Made by a program: the position numbers and the translations under genes. Positions 45,822 through 56,656 of a stretch of DNA of 64,000 nucleotides are shown piece by piece. The notes beneath the pieces are model-generated. The model ran no database searches. It saw only the letters and a list, made by a program, of their open reading frames with translations, and was not told the DNA's origin. The stretch comes from Trichopria drosophilae (taxonomy: Eukaryota; Arthropoda; Insecta; Hymenoptera; Diapriidae): NCBI GenBank assembly GCA_030407085.1, contig CM059582.1, positions 134,190,001 through 134,254,000 of the forward strand, in the 5' to 3' direction. Positions within the stretch are counted from its first letter, which is position 1; each line of letters starts with the position of its first letter.

Positions 45822-48800
45822 TTTTCGAATTGTTAATAATGAAGGCAATGAGTAATATTGTCGATTTTGAAAAAAATCGGATGACAGGAAGGCACCGTTT
45901 GAGGAGGAAAAATGTAGAAAACTACTGAAAATGACAAACAATGGTTAATAAATGTTGTAATATTAGTTAGCCCACTCGTTTTATTTTTTGAATAGTTAAT
46001 AATCATGGCAATGAGTAATATTGTTGATTTTTAAAAAAATCGGATGGCAGGAAGGCATCGCTGGAGGGGGAAAAATGTCGAAAACCGCTGACAATGACAA
46101 ACAACGGTTAATACAAGTTGCAATTTTAGTTGGCCCACTCGTTTTGTTTTTCGAATAGTTAATAATGATGGCAATAAGTAATATTGTTGATTTAAAAAAA
46201 AATGGGATTACAGGAAGGCATTGCTGGAGGGGGAAAAATGTCGAAAACTGCTGAAAATGAGAAACAACGGATAATAAAAGTTGCAATTTTAGTTAACTCA
46301 CTCGTTTTGTTTTTCGAATAGTTAATAATCATGGCAATGAGTAATATTGTCGATTTTAAAAAAATCGGATGACAGAAAGGCACCGTTGGAGGGGGAAAAA
46401 TGTCGAAAACCGCTGAAAATGACAAACAACGGAAAATAAAAGTTGCCATTTTAGTTAACCCACTCGTTTTATTTTTTGAATAATTAATAATCATGGCAAT
46501 GAGTAATTTTGTGGATTTTTAAAAAGATCGGATGAAAGGAAGGCATCGCTGGAGGGGGAAAAATGTCGAAAACCGCTGAACATGACAAACAACGGATAAT
46601 AAAAGTTGCAATTTTAGTTAGCCCACTCGTTGTATTTTTTGAATAGTTAATAATCATGGCAATGAGTAATTTTTTGGATTTTTAAAAAGATCGGATGACA
46701 GGAAGGCATCGCTGAAGGGGGAAAAATGTCCAAAACCGGTGAAAATGACAAACAACGGATAATAAAAGTTGCAAATTTAGTTAGCCCACTCGTTTTATTT
46801 TTTGAATTGTTAATAATCATGGCAATGAGTAATATTGTTGATTTTGAAAAAAATCTGATGACAGGAAAGCACCGTTGCAAAGGGAAAAATGTAGAAAACC
46901 GGTGAAAATAACAAACAACGGTTAATAAAAGTTGACATTTTAGTTAGCCCCCTCGTTTTATTTTTAAATAGTTAATAATAATGGCAATGAGTAATATTGT
47001 CGATTTTCACAAAAATTGGATGACAGGAAGGCACCGCTGGAGGGGGAAAAATGTCAAAAACCGCTGAAAATGACAAACAACGGATAATAAAAGTTGCAAA
47101 TTTAGTTAGCCCACTCGTTTTATTTTTTGAATTGTTAATAATCATGGCAATGAGTAATATTGTTGATTTAAAAAAAAATGGGATTACAGGAAGGCATTGC
47201 TGGAGGGGGAAAAATGTCGAAAACTGTTGAAAATGGCAAACAACGGATAATAAAAGTTTCAATTTTAGTTAGTACACTCGTTTTATTTTTTGAATAGTTA
47301 ATAATCATGGCAATGAGTAATTTTGTGGATTTTTAAAAAGATCTGATGACAGGAAGGCACCGCTGAATGGGGAATAATGTCGAAAACCGGTGAAAATGAC
47401 AAACAACGGATAATAAAAGTTGCAAATTTAGTTAGCCCACTCGTTTTATTTTTTGAATTGTTAATAATCATGGCAATGAGTAATATTGTTGATTTAAAAA
47501 AAAATGGGATTACAGGAAGGCATTGCTGGAGGGGGAAAAATGTCGAAAACTGTTGAAAATGGCAAACAACGGATAATAAAAGTTTCAATTTTAGTTAGTA
47601 CACTCGTTTTATTTTTTGAATACTTAATAATCATGGCAATAAGCAATATTGTCTATTTAAAAAAAAATCGGATCACAGGAAGGCAGCGTTGAAGGGGGAA
47701 TAATGTCGAAAACCACTGAAAATGAAAAAAAAACGGTTAATGAGAGTTGCTATATTAGTTAGCCCACTCGTTGTATTTTTTGAATAGTTAGTAATCATGG
47801 CAATGAGTAATTTTGCGGATTTATAAAAAAATCGTATGCCAGGAAGGCATTGCTGGAGGGGAGAAGTGTCGCAAACCGCTGAAAATGACAAACAACGGAT
47901 AATAAAAGTTGCAAATTTAGTTAGCCCACTCGTTTTATTTTTTGAATTGTTAATAATCATGGCAATGAGTAATATTGTTGATTTTTAAAAAAATGGGATT
48001 ACAGGAAGGCATTGCTGGAGGGGGAAAAATGTCGAAAACTGTTGAAAATGACAAACAACGGATAATAAAAGTTGCAAATTTAGTTAGCCCACTCGTTTTA
48101 TTTTTTGAATTGTTAATAATCATGGCAATGAGTAATATTGTTGATTTTTAAAAAAATGGGATGACAGAAAGGCACCGTTGGAGGGGGAAAAATGTCGAAA
48201 ACCGCTGAAAATGACAAACAACGGAAAATAAAAGTTGCTATATTAGTTAGCCCACTCGTTGTATTTTTTGAATAGTTAATAATCATGGCAATGAGTAATT
48301 TTGTGGATTTTTAAAAAGATCTGATGACAGGAAGGCACCGCTCAATGGGGAATAATGTCGAAAACCGGTGAAAATGACAAACAACGGATAATAAAAGTTT
48401 CAATTTTAGTTAGTACACTCGTTTTATTTTTTGAATAGTTAATAATCATGGCAATGAGCAATACTGTCTATTTAAAAAAAAATCGGATGACAGGAAGGCA
48501 GCGTTGAAGGGGGAATAATGTCGAAACCCGCTGAAAATGAAACAAAACGGTTAATGAGAGTTGCTATATTAGTTAGCCCACTCGTTGTATTTTTTGAATA
48601 GTTAATAATCATGGCAATGAGTAATTTTGCGGATTTATAAAAAAATCGTATGACAGGAAGGCATTGCTGGAGGGGAGAAGTGTCGAAAACCGCTGAAAAT
48701 GACAAACAACGGATAATAAAAGTTGCAAATTTAGTTAGCCCACTCGTTTTATTTTTTGAATTGTTAATAATCATGGCAATGAGTAATATTGTCGGTTTTT

Positions 48801-49277
48801 TAAAAAATCGGATGACAGGAAGGCACCGTTGGAGTTGGGAAAATGTCGAAAACCGCTGGAAATGTCAAACAACGGATAATAAAAGTTGCAATTTTAGTTA
48901 GTCCACTCTTTTTGTTTTTCGAATAGTTAATAATGATGGCAATGAGTAATATTTTCGATTTTTAAAAAAATCGGATGACAGGAAGGCACCGTTTGAGGGG
49001 GAAAAATGTCAAAAACCGCTGAAAATGACAAACAACGGATAATAAAAGTTGCAATTTTAGTTAGCCCACTCGTTTTATTTTTTGAACATCTAATAATGAT
49101 GGCAATGAGTAATATTGTCGATTCTAAAAAAAATCGCATGACAGGAAGGCACTGTTGGAGGGCGAAAAATGTCGAAAACCGCTGAAAATGACAAACAACG
49201 GAAAATAAAAGTTGCCATTTTAGTTTGTCCACTCGTTTTATTTTTTCGAATAGTTAATAATCATGGCAATGAGTAAT
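45822..49277 (+). repeat. Satellite array 2 (~21 monomers)
   Basis: Same monomer family. The first ~500 bp mirror the start of array 1, showing that unit A and adjoining monomers were duplicated together. Local two-monomer (~325 bp) duplications occur, for example 46970-47290 with 47297-47600. It ends inside a monomer at the BEL insertion. Confidence 0.95.
49273..49277. repeat. Left BEL target duplication (GTAAT)
   Basis: Repeated at 56657-56661. Both lie in the satellite phrase GAGTAATATTGTCGATTTTCAC. Confidence 0.9.
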
Positions 49278-49577
49278 TGTTCATAAAATACCGGGCGGAA
49301 ACGCGTAGAAGTAAAACACACAGTAATACGGTAAATTAAAACTTAGTTTTTATTCAGTTTATTGCGACGACACGAAATCGACCGACCGCAAGGAACCAAT
49401 CTCGTAGACGATCCAAAATCGAAAGGGGCTGGAAATGAGGAGTCGCTCGTTTTTATACGCGTTCGTCGTTAGGCACTCAAACAGTTCGTTGTCAAGGAAA
49501 GATTGTCCTTTGTTTTTAGATTTCCCGATCGTGCTAGAAATTTCGATTTCGGAGGTTTCAACCTTCTATCCCCAACT

Positions 49578-49626
<49 letters not shown>

Positions 49627-50403
49627 ACTCTCTCTGAACAATTGAACGATATTTCAAAGGATACTCTCGACGATGTGTTCCTCGTGGAATCCGTGTCGGT
49701 AAGTTACCGACCGTTGATCTCCGGTTTGCAAACCTTCGGACTTCTTGTTCGCCGGAGGGCCAGCCACGGCAGATCTCGACCCCCTCGAGTCCCCGCGCGT
49801 AACACCCTCCAGGTACTATCCATCGGAAGGCGAATCGCCGGCAGATTTTCCGCTCGAACCTCCGGGTTGCAAACCCCCGAACTTCTTGTTCGCTGAAGGA
49901 CCAGCCACGGCAGACTTCGACCTTTCGAGTCCCCGCGCGTGACATCCTCCAGTTACTATCCATCCGAGGGCGAGTCCCCGGCAGGTAATAATAAAACCAA
50001 ATATTCCAAACGATCCTCGAACCAACTCAAATCCACCATGCTCCGATTTCGAAACGACCCATATATGCTGCGACTCCGAACGTAACATGAACCACTTTCA
50101 AACGTCCTTACTCCGAATCGAAATTTCTCCACATACATAATCATTTTCGTATACCGCGCACGCAAATAGACCCACGTCTCCTCGATTTCCTGAACTCATT
50201 TACAATAAATTTGATAACAGTTTACGCGTTTACGCGAATGTCGTCGCCATATATGAAGGGCCCGTACATAAAACCTATAGGCACCCTTCTGTGCGGCTGC
50301 AGCCGACTTCTGTGAGAAGTACTTCCATTCGGGTGTCCGACGGCGTGGGGAAAACTGCAGAAAAACCCACGCCAGGTACCGCAATTCGATTCTATCCGGA
50401 ACA
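49278..50403 (-). repeat. BEL 3' LTR (1126 bp)
   Basis: Near-identical to 55536-56656. Contains a (CT)n tract at 49583-49621 and internal near-repeats around GGACCAGCCACGGCAGA / GGGCCAGCCACGGCAGA. Confidence 0.95.
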
Positions 50404-50415
50404 TTCTCCCCCCTG
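50404..50415 (-). promoter_or_regulatory. BEL polypurine tract
   Basis: Minus strand reads AGGGGGGAGAA immediately before the 3' LTR, as needed for plus-strand priming. Confidence 0.75.
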
Positions 50416-50841
50416 TGTGACATCCCGGATGCACACATCAACATCTTCTTAGAATTGAATTTTACGCATACACAAAATTATTCATTTGACATCAGCATAC
50501 ATATTCGCGTTCAAATAGCTTTTCAATCACACATTGTAACGGAAGGTCCAATTTAATATATTAAAATTGGTATTAAATCAGTAAAACGGCAACGCATCAA
50601 AGAACATAAATAATTCGGACGTCTTTACATGTATCGCTAAGTAACCGTTATTCGACATATTCGCGACAAGTTTGCAACGGAAAATGTTCTTAAAACTAAA
50701 TTCGAATCATACAAAACCTTTTTTTTTTCATAAATTAAACTCAAACAGGTATTAAACGCACACAAATTCCCATGGTTAAAAGTGTCGTAACTTCACAAGT
50801 AAACGGTGGATTTCAAATATCATCAACAAATGCGCATAGAA
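50416..50841. other. BEL 3' untranslated region
   Basis: AT-rich, no ORF, between the integrase stop and the polypurine tract. Confidence 0.6.
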
Positions 50842-51760
50842 TTATTTCGCGAACCATATCAATTTAGCGACAGATCGTACTAACATTCCTTTCGCTGTTC
50901 GTACCGCCACAACTCTAACCCTGCCATCGCATCCCGGAATTACCTTTTCGACGACACCCTTTCGCCACGCATTTCGCGGTGCCTGTTCGTCGATGACCAA
51001 TACCAGGTCTCCTACAGCGAAATTAGGGGTTTCGCGAAGCCACTTTTTTCGCGGAAGCAACGTAGGTAGATATTCTTCGATCCACCGTCTCCAGAACTCG
51101 TCCGCGACAGTTTGTGCCCAGCGCCATTGCTTTCGCAAACATTTCGTGTCGTTTTCGTATCTCGGTATCGAGAGCTGACCCGACGAGGTACTGATTAAAA
51201 AGTGATTCGGCGTAAGCGCTTGACCATCTCTAGGATCTACCGATACGTGAGTTAGTGGCCGCGAATTGACCGCATGTTCAATTTCAGCCAGCACCGTTAT
51301 CAGAGTTTCCTCCCGCGGAGTTTGATCTTTTAAAACAGTAGATAATGCAGACTTTACCGACCGAACTAACCGTTCCCACGCTCCCCCCATATGGGGAGAA
51401 GACGGAGGAATGAATTTCCATTCCGTACGTTCGTTCGCGGCATATCGAACCAAAGTTTCCTCATTTAAGCTAATAGTCGCTTCACGCAATTCTGCGCTCG
51501 CTCCCCGAAAATTCGTGCCATTATCGCTGTATAAAACTTGAGGTTGACCGCGACGGGCTGCCAGTTGTCGAACGGTCATTATCGCGGAATCGGTACTCAA
51601 TGAGTGGGCTAAATCTATGTGCACAGCGCGAGTCGTTACGCACGTAAAAAGTACGCCCCATCTTTTTTCCTTTCGTCGTCCGATTTTAACGAGCATTGGT
51701 CCGAAATAGTCTACACCGCAATGGCTGAACGGTCGCAAACCATGGGCTACACGAGCTCGC
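50842..51760 (-). pseudogene. BEL/Pao integrase part of Pol
   Basis: The open frame begins inside the protein: PFSHCGVDYFGPM (first Asp), TTRAVHIDLAHSL, VLYSDNGTNFRGA (second Asp), PPSSPHMGGAWERLVRSVK (Glu). The catalytic D-D-E set is therefore kept. The C-terminal DUF5641-type region has RWIEEYLPTLLPRKKW and VGDLVLVIDEQAPRN. The N-terminal zinc domain is missing, because a deletion near 51770 fuses RT-connection sequence (~DPLGFLSP equivalent) to integrase. It cannot be made as part of a continuous Pol here. Confidence 0.88.
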
Positions 51761-53462
51761 GGCAGATCGAATAATCAAGGGGGAAAGGAAACCCAACGGA
51801 TCGATTATGGACATCGCGATTCGAAGAAATTCGCCTTTGTTGGCATTTTGTTACCATCACGGATATCTCGCGGGACTAAGCTGTCTTTTAGGTTAAACCC
51901 GAAATTACCAGTACACGTATCCCATCTCAAACCTAACACCTCTTCTGTCTGGGATCGAACGAAAATTTGAAGGTTATCTTTAACGGCCGCCCGTTCATTC
52001 GCTGGTATTGTTGTTAAACCCCTCGAATCATTCGACGCCCAGCCGTGTAGCTGAAATCCCCCTCTTTGATTAATTTCACGATTTCGATCGCCTCTTCTAC
52101 GGTATCGCAGCTATCTAGAATGTCGTCCATATACGACTGACGCTTGATTTTTTCCGACGCGACCGGATTGATAGATGATAGGACTTCGGCATTTTTATTT
52201 TTGACGAAAATTGCACTACAAGGCGATGATTTTGACCCGAAAAGGAGTGTCGTCATGCGATACTCCTGCGGCGGATTTTTCCTGTCATTCCCGCGCCAAA
52301 GGAATCGCTGTGCATCCCGATCCTCCGTTTTTAATTTTACCTTTAGGAACATGTCTCGTATGTCACCTTTGTAAGCGATTTTCCCCTGTCGAAATCTCGC
52401 GAGTACCCCAATTAACGATTGCAACAAATCGATTCCGGTAATTAATTCGTCATTTAAACTAGTCCCTCCGAATTTCGCGGCAGCGTCAAAAACTAGCCGA
52501 ATTTTCTCCGGTTTATTAGGGTTACATACTCCAAAATGAGGAAGGTACCATGTACGCTCTGTTTGTGACGCGTTCTCTATTTTTTCCGCGAAACCGAGAT
52601 CTATAAATCGCGACATCTCAGCGTAATATAATTTCGCGTACCTAGGGTCCCGGTCTAGCCTACTTTCGAGATTTTTTAATCGTTTTAACGCCCCTGCTTT
52701 ACTGTCCGGTAATTGAACTTCGTCGTTTCGCCACAATAATCCCGTCTCCCAACAATGCCCGGTTTTACGCGTTGTTTGCTCCAAAATTTTAGTTGCACGA
52801 CTTTCTTCGGCAGAAACACGCGTCGTCGCAGTAATACCGAGTGCGTCTATATAGAACGACCTTTTCACGAGCTCAACTAATTTCTCATCCGAGGAACTGT
52901 AATTTTCAACTTCGTTACTAGAAATCGCAAAAGTTGCCTGACACCGTTTCACGTTATTTTGTTTATGCCCGCCACCGTGCGCTACCCATCCTAGCAATGT
53001 ACGCGATACCCACGGGAGCCCGCTTTCATCTCTGTAGCATTCAAGCGGCGTTATTAAATGAGCATTATCTTGCCCTATCAATATCGTAGGTCGAGCGTCG
53101 AAGTATGGCTCTATGCAGATTTTTTGTTTCTTACACAGTTTGCCGATTATCGCATTACTTAGGGATTGAATCGGAAGCACGAGATCATCGACGGTGTGGG
53201 CACCTGAAAGAGTGTATATCGATTCGCCACCGGATATTTGCAAATTAATTCGCTCGCTTTCTACTCGCAAACTTGACTCAGGCGAAATTCCTGATAGAGA
53301 AAGGCATACTTTTCGACCACGTATTCCTATAGATCGCGCCACGGAGGTTTTTATTAACGAAATCGTGGAACCGTCGTCTAATAGAGCGTAAGTGCGTATG
53401 TGTGAGTTTTGCCCGAAAAGCGTTACTGGCACGACTTTCAACAAAACTTCGTCCTTGTCTAG
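51761..53462 (-). pseudogene. BEL/Pao protease and reverse transcriptase, frameshifted
   Basis: Minus strand, in frame with gag after the UGA. Protease: YALLDDGSTISLI (DGST-type active site). RT: PEKIRLVFDAAAKFGGTSLN, YKGDIRDMFLKVKL (motif A), FGSKSSPCSAIF (motif B), KRQSYMDDILDSC (motif C). The frame fails near 52060 in a GGGGGA run (LIKEGDFSYTAGRR, where another frame gives the expected GFQLHGWASN). Homology then continues to ~51840 (ERAAVKDNLQIFVRSQ, LGLRWDTCTGNFGF) before a deletion that removes the rest of the RT connection and RNase H. Confidence 0.88.
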
Positions 53463-53465
53463 TCA
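53457..53465 (-). promoter_or_regulatory. UGA-CUA-G readthrough context between gag and pol
   Basis: The minus strand reads TGA CTA GAC at the gag stop. Gag (from 55442) and protease-RT share one frame, and this TGA is the only stop between them. UGA-CUA(-G) is an established efficient readthrough context in animal viruses and some metazoan mRNAs. This gives a simple way to make a minority Gag-Pol product. Confidence 0.65.
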
Positions 53466-55442
53466 TAAATTAGCCACGGATGATTTTCTAGCAACTGAGT
53501 CACGCGGGGTTGTTTCGACGTTCGAACGAATGCCCTCTTGAATCGTATTGTCTATTCGCGGTCTTTTAAAATTGGAATCGGTATACTGGGCGCGTCGTTT
53601 TTCGATAGAGGTCGGATACGAGCGTTTAAGAGAAGTGACTGAATCACGACGATCATCGCGTTCCGAAAGTACTGGATGCCAACGACGCGATCGTATTTTG
53701 CACTGAGCCGCACGGTGTGTTTTATTTAGACATACAAAACATAAGTTTTCTTTTCGCGCCCAAAACCGACGATCCTGAACCGACAGCGCCAAAAATGGTC
53801 GACAATTACCAATTTGATGGTTTCGATTCGAACAATAATCGCAATTAACCGAACTCGCGGAGGTACCATAACCCATTCGAGACGAGGCAGCCGCGTCGTG
53901 AGATACATAACCTCTGTTATTCGAAGTTGTGGCGCACACAATATTTTTTCTGTTTCGACTTATTTTATTCGACCTATCGTCCCGGTTGGAATTCAAATTC
54001 GTTCCTGATTTGCACGCCATTTCGGCACGTTCGAACATAAAATTAGATAACGCGACCAGTTTGGAGTCCGATATTTCCGGATTATTAAAATATTCCGCGA
54101 ACGCAAAAGTTAGCGTGCTCGGTAATTTCCGAATTAAATCTCGAGTTAATTCGGGACTTTTTAAATAATCATTATGTTCGATTGCCTGAAATGCCATGAC
54201 GCCACCTTTTAACTTCGTGGCAAACGAAACAATATCTTCCCCTGACGCACTAATTGCCGGTAATTTTCGTAAATCATTCGCGATTCTCTCACCGATAATA
54301 TCTTTATCTCCAAATCGTAATTCCAGTAGACCAAAAATTTGCTTAGCGCTTGTCGATCCCGTTAATATTCCTTCTACCGATTCCCGCGCGACCCCCCATA
54401 GAGCCTCGTATAATCGAGAGACATTTTCGCGATCCGAAAAAGCACCCAAATCAGACGACAATTCGTAGGCTTGTTTAAAACGGACCCAATCTCCCGGGCT
54501 ACCATTAAATTTCGGTAGAGGCCCCGCGGCCAAGCGATTGACGATTCTACGCGACCCGTTTTCTACAGATACCGATTCTATCGCGCGAGAAATTGAACCG
54601 GCAAGTTGATTCGATAATCTAGCGAAAACGTCATTGTTTATCAAATCGCGATTGTTATCAAAAATTGGTGTTTGATCTATGGAATCACGTTGAGACTCAC
54701 GATATAAAACCGGATTAGAATTTTCAGAGAAATCTACGTATATTTCGTTTCGAATTTCCCGCTCGAGAGTATTCAATCGTTCCGATTCGCGTCTCAACCG
54801 ATCCCGATTATTTTGAATTTCACGCATTAATAATTCAAAATTTTGCGATTGATAATTTCTCACCGGATCCAACGCACGCCGCGTGTTACTCTCCGCTTGA
54901 TCCTGGGACGATGTCGATTCTCTCGTTGGCTCTGCGTGATGGAGATTTGGTTGGAAGCTTCCATCCCCTCTGGCTGACACGAAGTTCCCCGCTTCAGTTT
55001 GGCCATCACGATGCTCGTTTGTTTGAATGCCGGCTGGAACGCCGCGGGAAAAATTTTCGAAGAGCCCATCCGTGCGATCTTCAACTCTTCGACGAGCTTC
55101 TGGAACGATCCTTGGAGACATGTCGCCATCCTCTCCGTCGCGATTCTCATCTGTTTGAACGGCAATCGGGTCGGTCTGGGAACTGCTTTCTCTGCATCCA
55201 TTTTGTAGATTCACTTCCCTGCTTCTCTGGTTATTTTCAGCTACGTTCCTAATTCTTTCAGGAGCTGGAACTTCCTCCGATGATGCGATGACTGCGCGCC
55301 CACCTCTGCGCGTCATGACTTTCGTCGCCTTCGTCGTCGATCCTCTGCCCGAAGATCCTGATGGACGTCCGCGTCTTTTTCGGGTAACGGGGATTTTCCA
55401 ACAATGGCCCAAACACTGGATTAATAAGGCGTCCTTTCGCAC
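53463..55442 (-). CDS. gag: BEL/Pao Gag
   Basis: About 659 residues open. The start is uncertain: the first listed residue is not ATG-dependent evidence, so an ATG further in may be used. A Lys/Arg-rich N-terminus (RKRRGRPSGSSGRGS) is followed by an Arg/Gln/Asn-rich linker and a coiled-coil-like part (QNNRDRLRRESERLNTLERE). The DUF1759-type capsid region has GPLPKFNGSPGDWVRFKQAY, YEALWGVARESVEGIL and FGLLELRFGDKDIIGERI. Two C-terminal Cys motifs (CDYCSNRNHQIGNC and CFVCLNKTHRAAQC) are zinc knuckles for RNA packaging. The frame ends at the UGA that leads into pol. It appears intact. Confidence 0.85.
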   Translation of the reverse strand: MRKDALLIQCLGHCWKIPVTRKRRGRPSGSSGRGSTTKATKVMTRRGGRAVIASSEEVPAPERIRNVAENNQRSREVNLQNGCRESSSQTDPIAVQTDENRDGEDGDMSPRIVPEARRRVEDRTDGLFENFSRGVPAGIQTNEHRDGQTEAGNFVSARGDGSFQPNLHHAEPTRESTSSQDQAESNTRRALDPVRNYQSQNFELLMREIQNNRDRLRRESERLNTLEREIRNEIYVDFSENSNPVLYRESQRDSIDQTPIFDNNRDLINNDVFARLSNQLAGSISRAIESVSVENGSRRIVNRLAAGPLPKFNGSPGDWVRFKQAYELSSDLGAFSDRENVSRLYEALWGVARESVEGILTGSTSAKQIFGLLELRFGDKDIIGERIANDLRKLPAISASGEDIVSFATKLKGGVMAFQAIEHNDYLKSPELTRDLIRKLPSTLTFAFAEYFNNPEISDSKLVALSNFMFERAEMACKSGTNLNSNRDDRSNKISRNRKNIVCATTSNNRGYVSHDAAASSRMGYGTSASSVNCDYCSNRNHQIGNCRPFLALSVQDRRFWARKENLCFVCLNKTHRAAQCKIRSRRWHPVLSERDDRRDSVTSLKRSYPTSIEKRRAQYTDSNFKRPRIDNTIQEGIRSNVETTPRDSVARKSSVANL

Positions 55443-55511
55443 AATTCACTGTTCACTCACTAACCGCGAGTTACGCGTGACGATCCGCTTCCGCCGCGGC
55501 AACCGGCAAAG

Positions 55512-55534
55512 GTCCCGGGTTTCGGCACCAAAAA
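55512..55534 (-). promoter_or_regulatory. BEL primer-binding site
   Basis: On the minus strand TGGTGCCGAAACCCGGGACC follows the 5' LTR after a few bases. It complements a tRNA 3' end finishing in CCA. The tRNA species was not assigned. Confidence 0.75.
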
Positions 55535-55535
55535 T

Positions 55536-55834
55536 TGTTCGTAAAATACCGGGCGGAAACGCGTAGAAATAAAACTCGCAGTAATACGGTAAATTAAAAC
55601 TTAGTTTTTATTCAGTTTATGGCGACGACACGAAATCGACCGACCGCAAGGAACCAATCTCGTAGACGATCCAAAATCGAAAGGGGCTGGGAAATGAGGA
55701 GTCGCTCGTTTTTATACGCGTTCGTCGTTAGGCACTCAAACAGTTCGTTGTCAAGGAAAGATTGTCCTTTGTTTTTAGATTTCCCGATCGTGCTAGAAAT
55801 TTCGATTTCGGAGGTTTCAACCTTCTATCCCCAA

Positions 55835-55879
<45 letters not shown>

Positions 55880-56656
55880 ACTCTCTCTGAACAATTGAAC
55901 GATATTTCAAAGGATACTCTCGACGATGTGTTCCTCGTGGAATCCGTGTCGGTAAGTTACCGACCGTTGATCTCCGGTTTGCAAACCTTCGGACTTCTTG
56001 TTCGCCGGAGGGCCAGCCACGGCAGATCTTGACCCCCTCGAGTCCCCGCGCGTAACACCCTCCAGGTACTATCCATCGGAAGGCGAATCGCCGGCAGATT
56101 TTCCGCTCGAACCTCCGGGTTGCAAACCCCCGAACTTCTTGTTCGCTGAAGGACCAGCCACGGCAGACTTCGACCTTTCGAGTCCCCGCGCGTGACATCC
56201 TCCAGTTACTATCCATCCGAGGGCGAGTCCCCGGCAGGTAATAATAAAACCAAATATTCCAAACGATCCTCGAACCAACTCAAATCCACCATGCTCCGAT
56301 TTCGAAACGACCCATATATGCTGCGACTCCGAACGTAACATGAACCACTTTCAAACGTCCTTGCTCCGAATCGAAATTTCTCCACATACATAATCATTTT
56401 CGTATACCGCGCACGCAAATAGACCCACGTCTCCTCGATTTCCTGAACTCATCTACAATAAATTTGATAACAGTTTACGCGTTTACGCGAATGTCGTCGC
56501 CATATATGAAGGGCCCGTACATAAAACCTATAGGCACCCTTCTGTGCGGCTGCAGCCGACTTCTGTGAGAAGTACCTCCGTTCGGGTGTCCGACGGCGTG
56601 GGCAAAACTGCAGAAAAACCCACGCCAGGTACCGCAATTCGATTCTATCCGGAACA
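55536..56656 (-). repeat. BEL 5' LTR (1121 bp)
   Basis: Partner of 49278-50403. (CT)n tract at 55838-55875, shorter than its partner's. Confidence 0.95.

Larger units (their letters stand above)
49278..56656 (-). mobile_element. BEL/Pao LTR retrotransposon inserted in satellite
   Basis: LTRs of about 1.12 kb with TGTTC...GAACA ends, 5-bp target duplication, primer site, polypurine tract and minus-strand gag, protease-RT and integrase. The LTRs differ at about a dozen positions by eye plus CT-repeat length, indicating a fairly recent insertion. Part of pol (RT end, RNase H, start of integrase) is deleted. Confidence 0.95.

Noticed and set aside
41805..49277. Dozens of 60-150-residue frames on both strands (for example 42338-42799, 46192-46494)
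   Set aside because: They repeat with the satellite period and share the same peptides; no ATG-dependent gene or domain.
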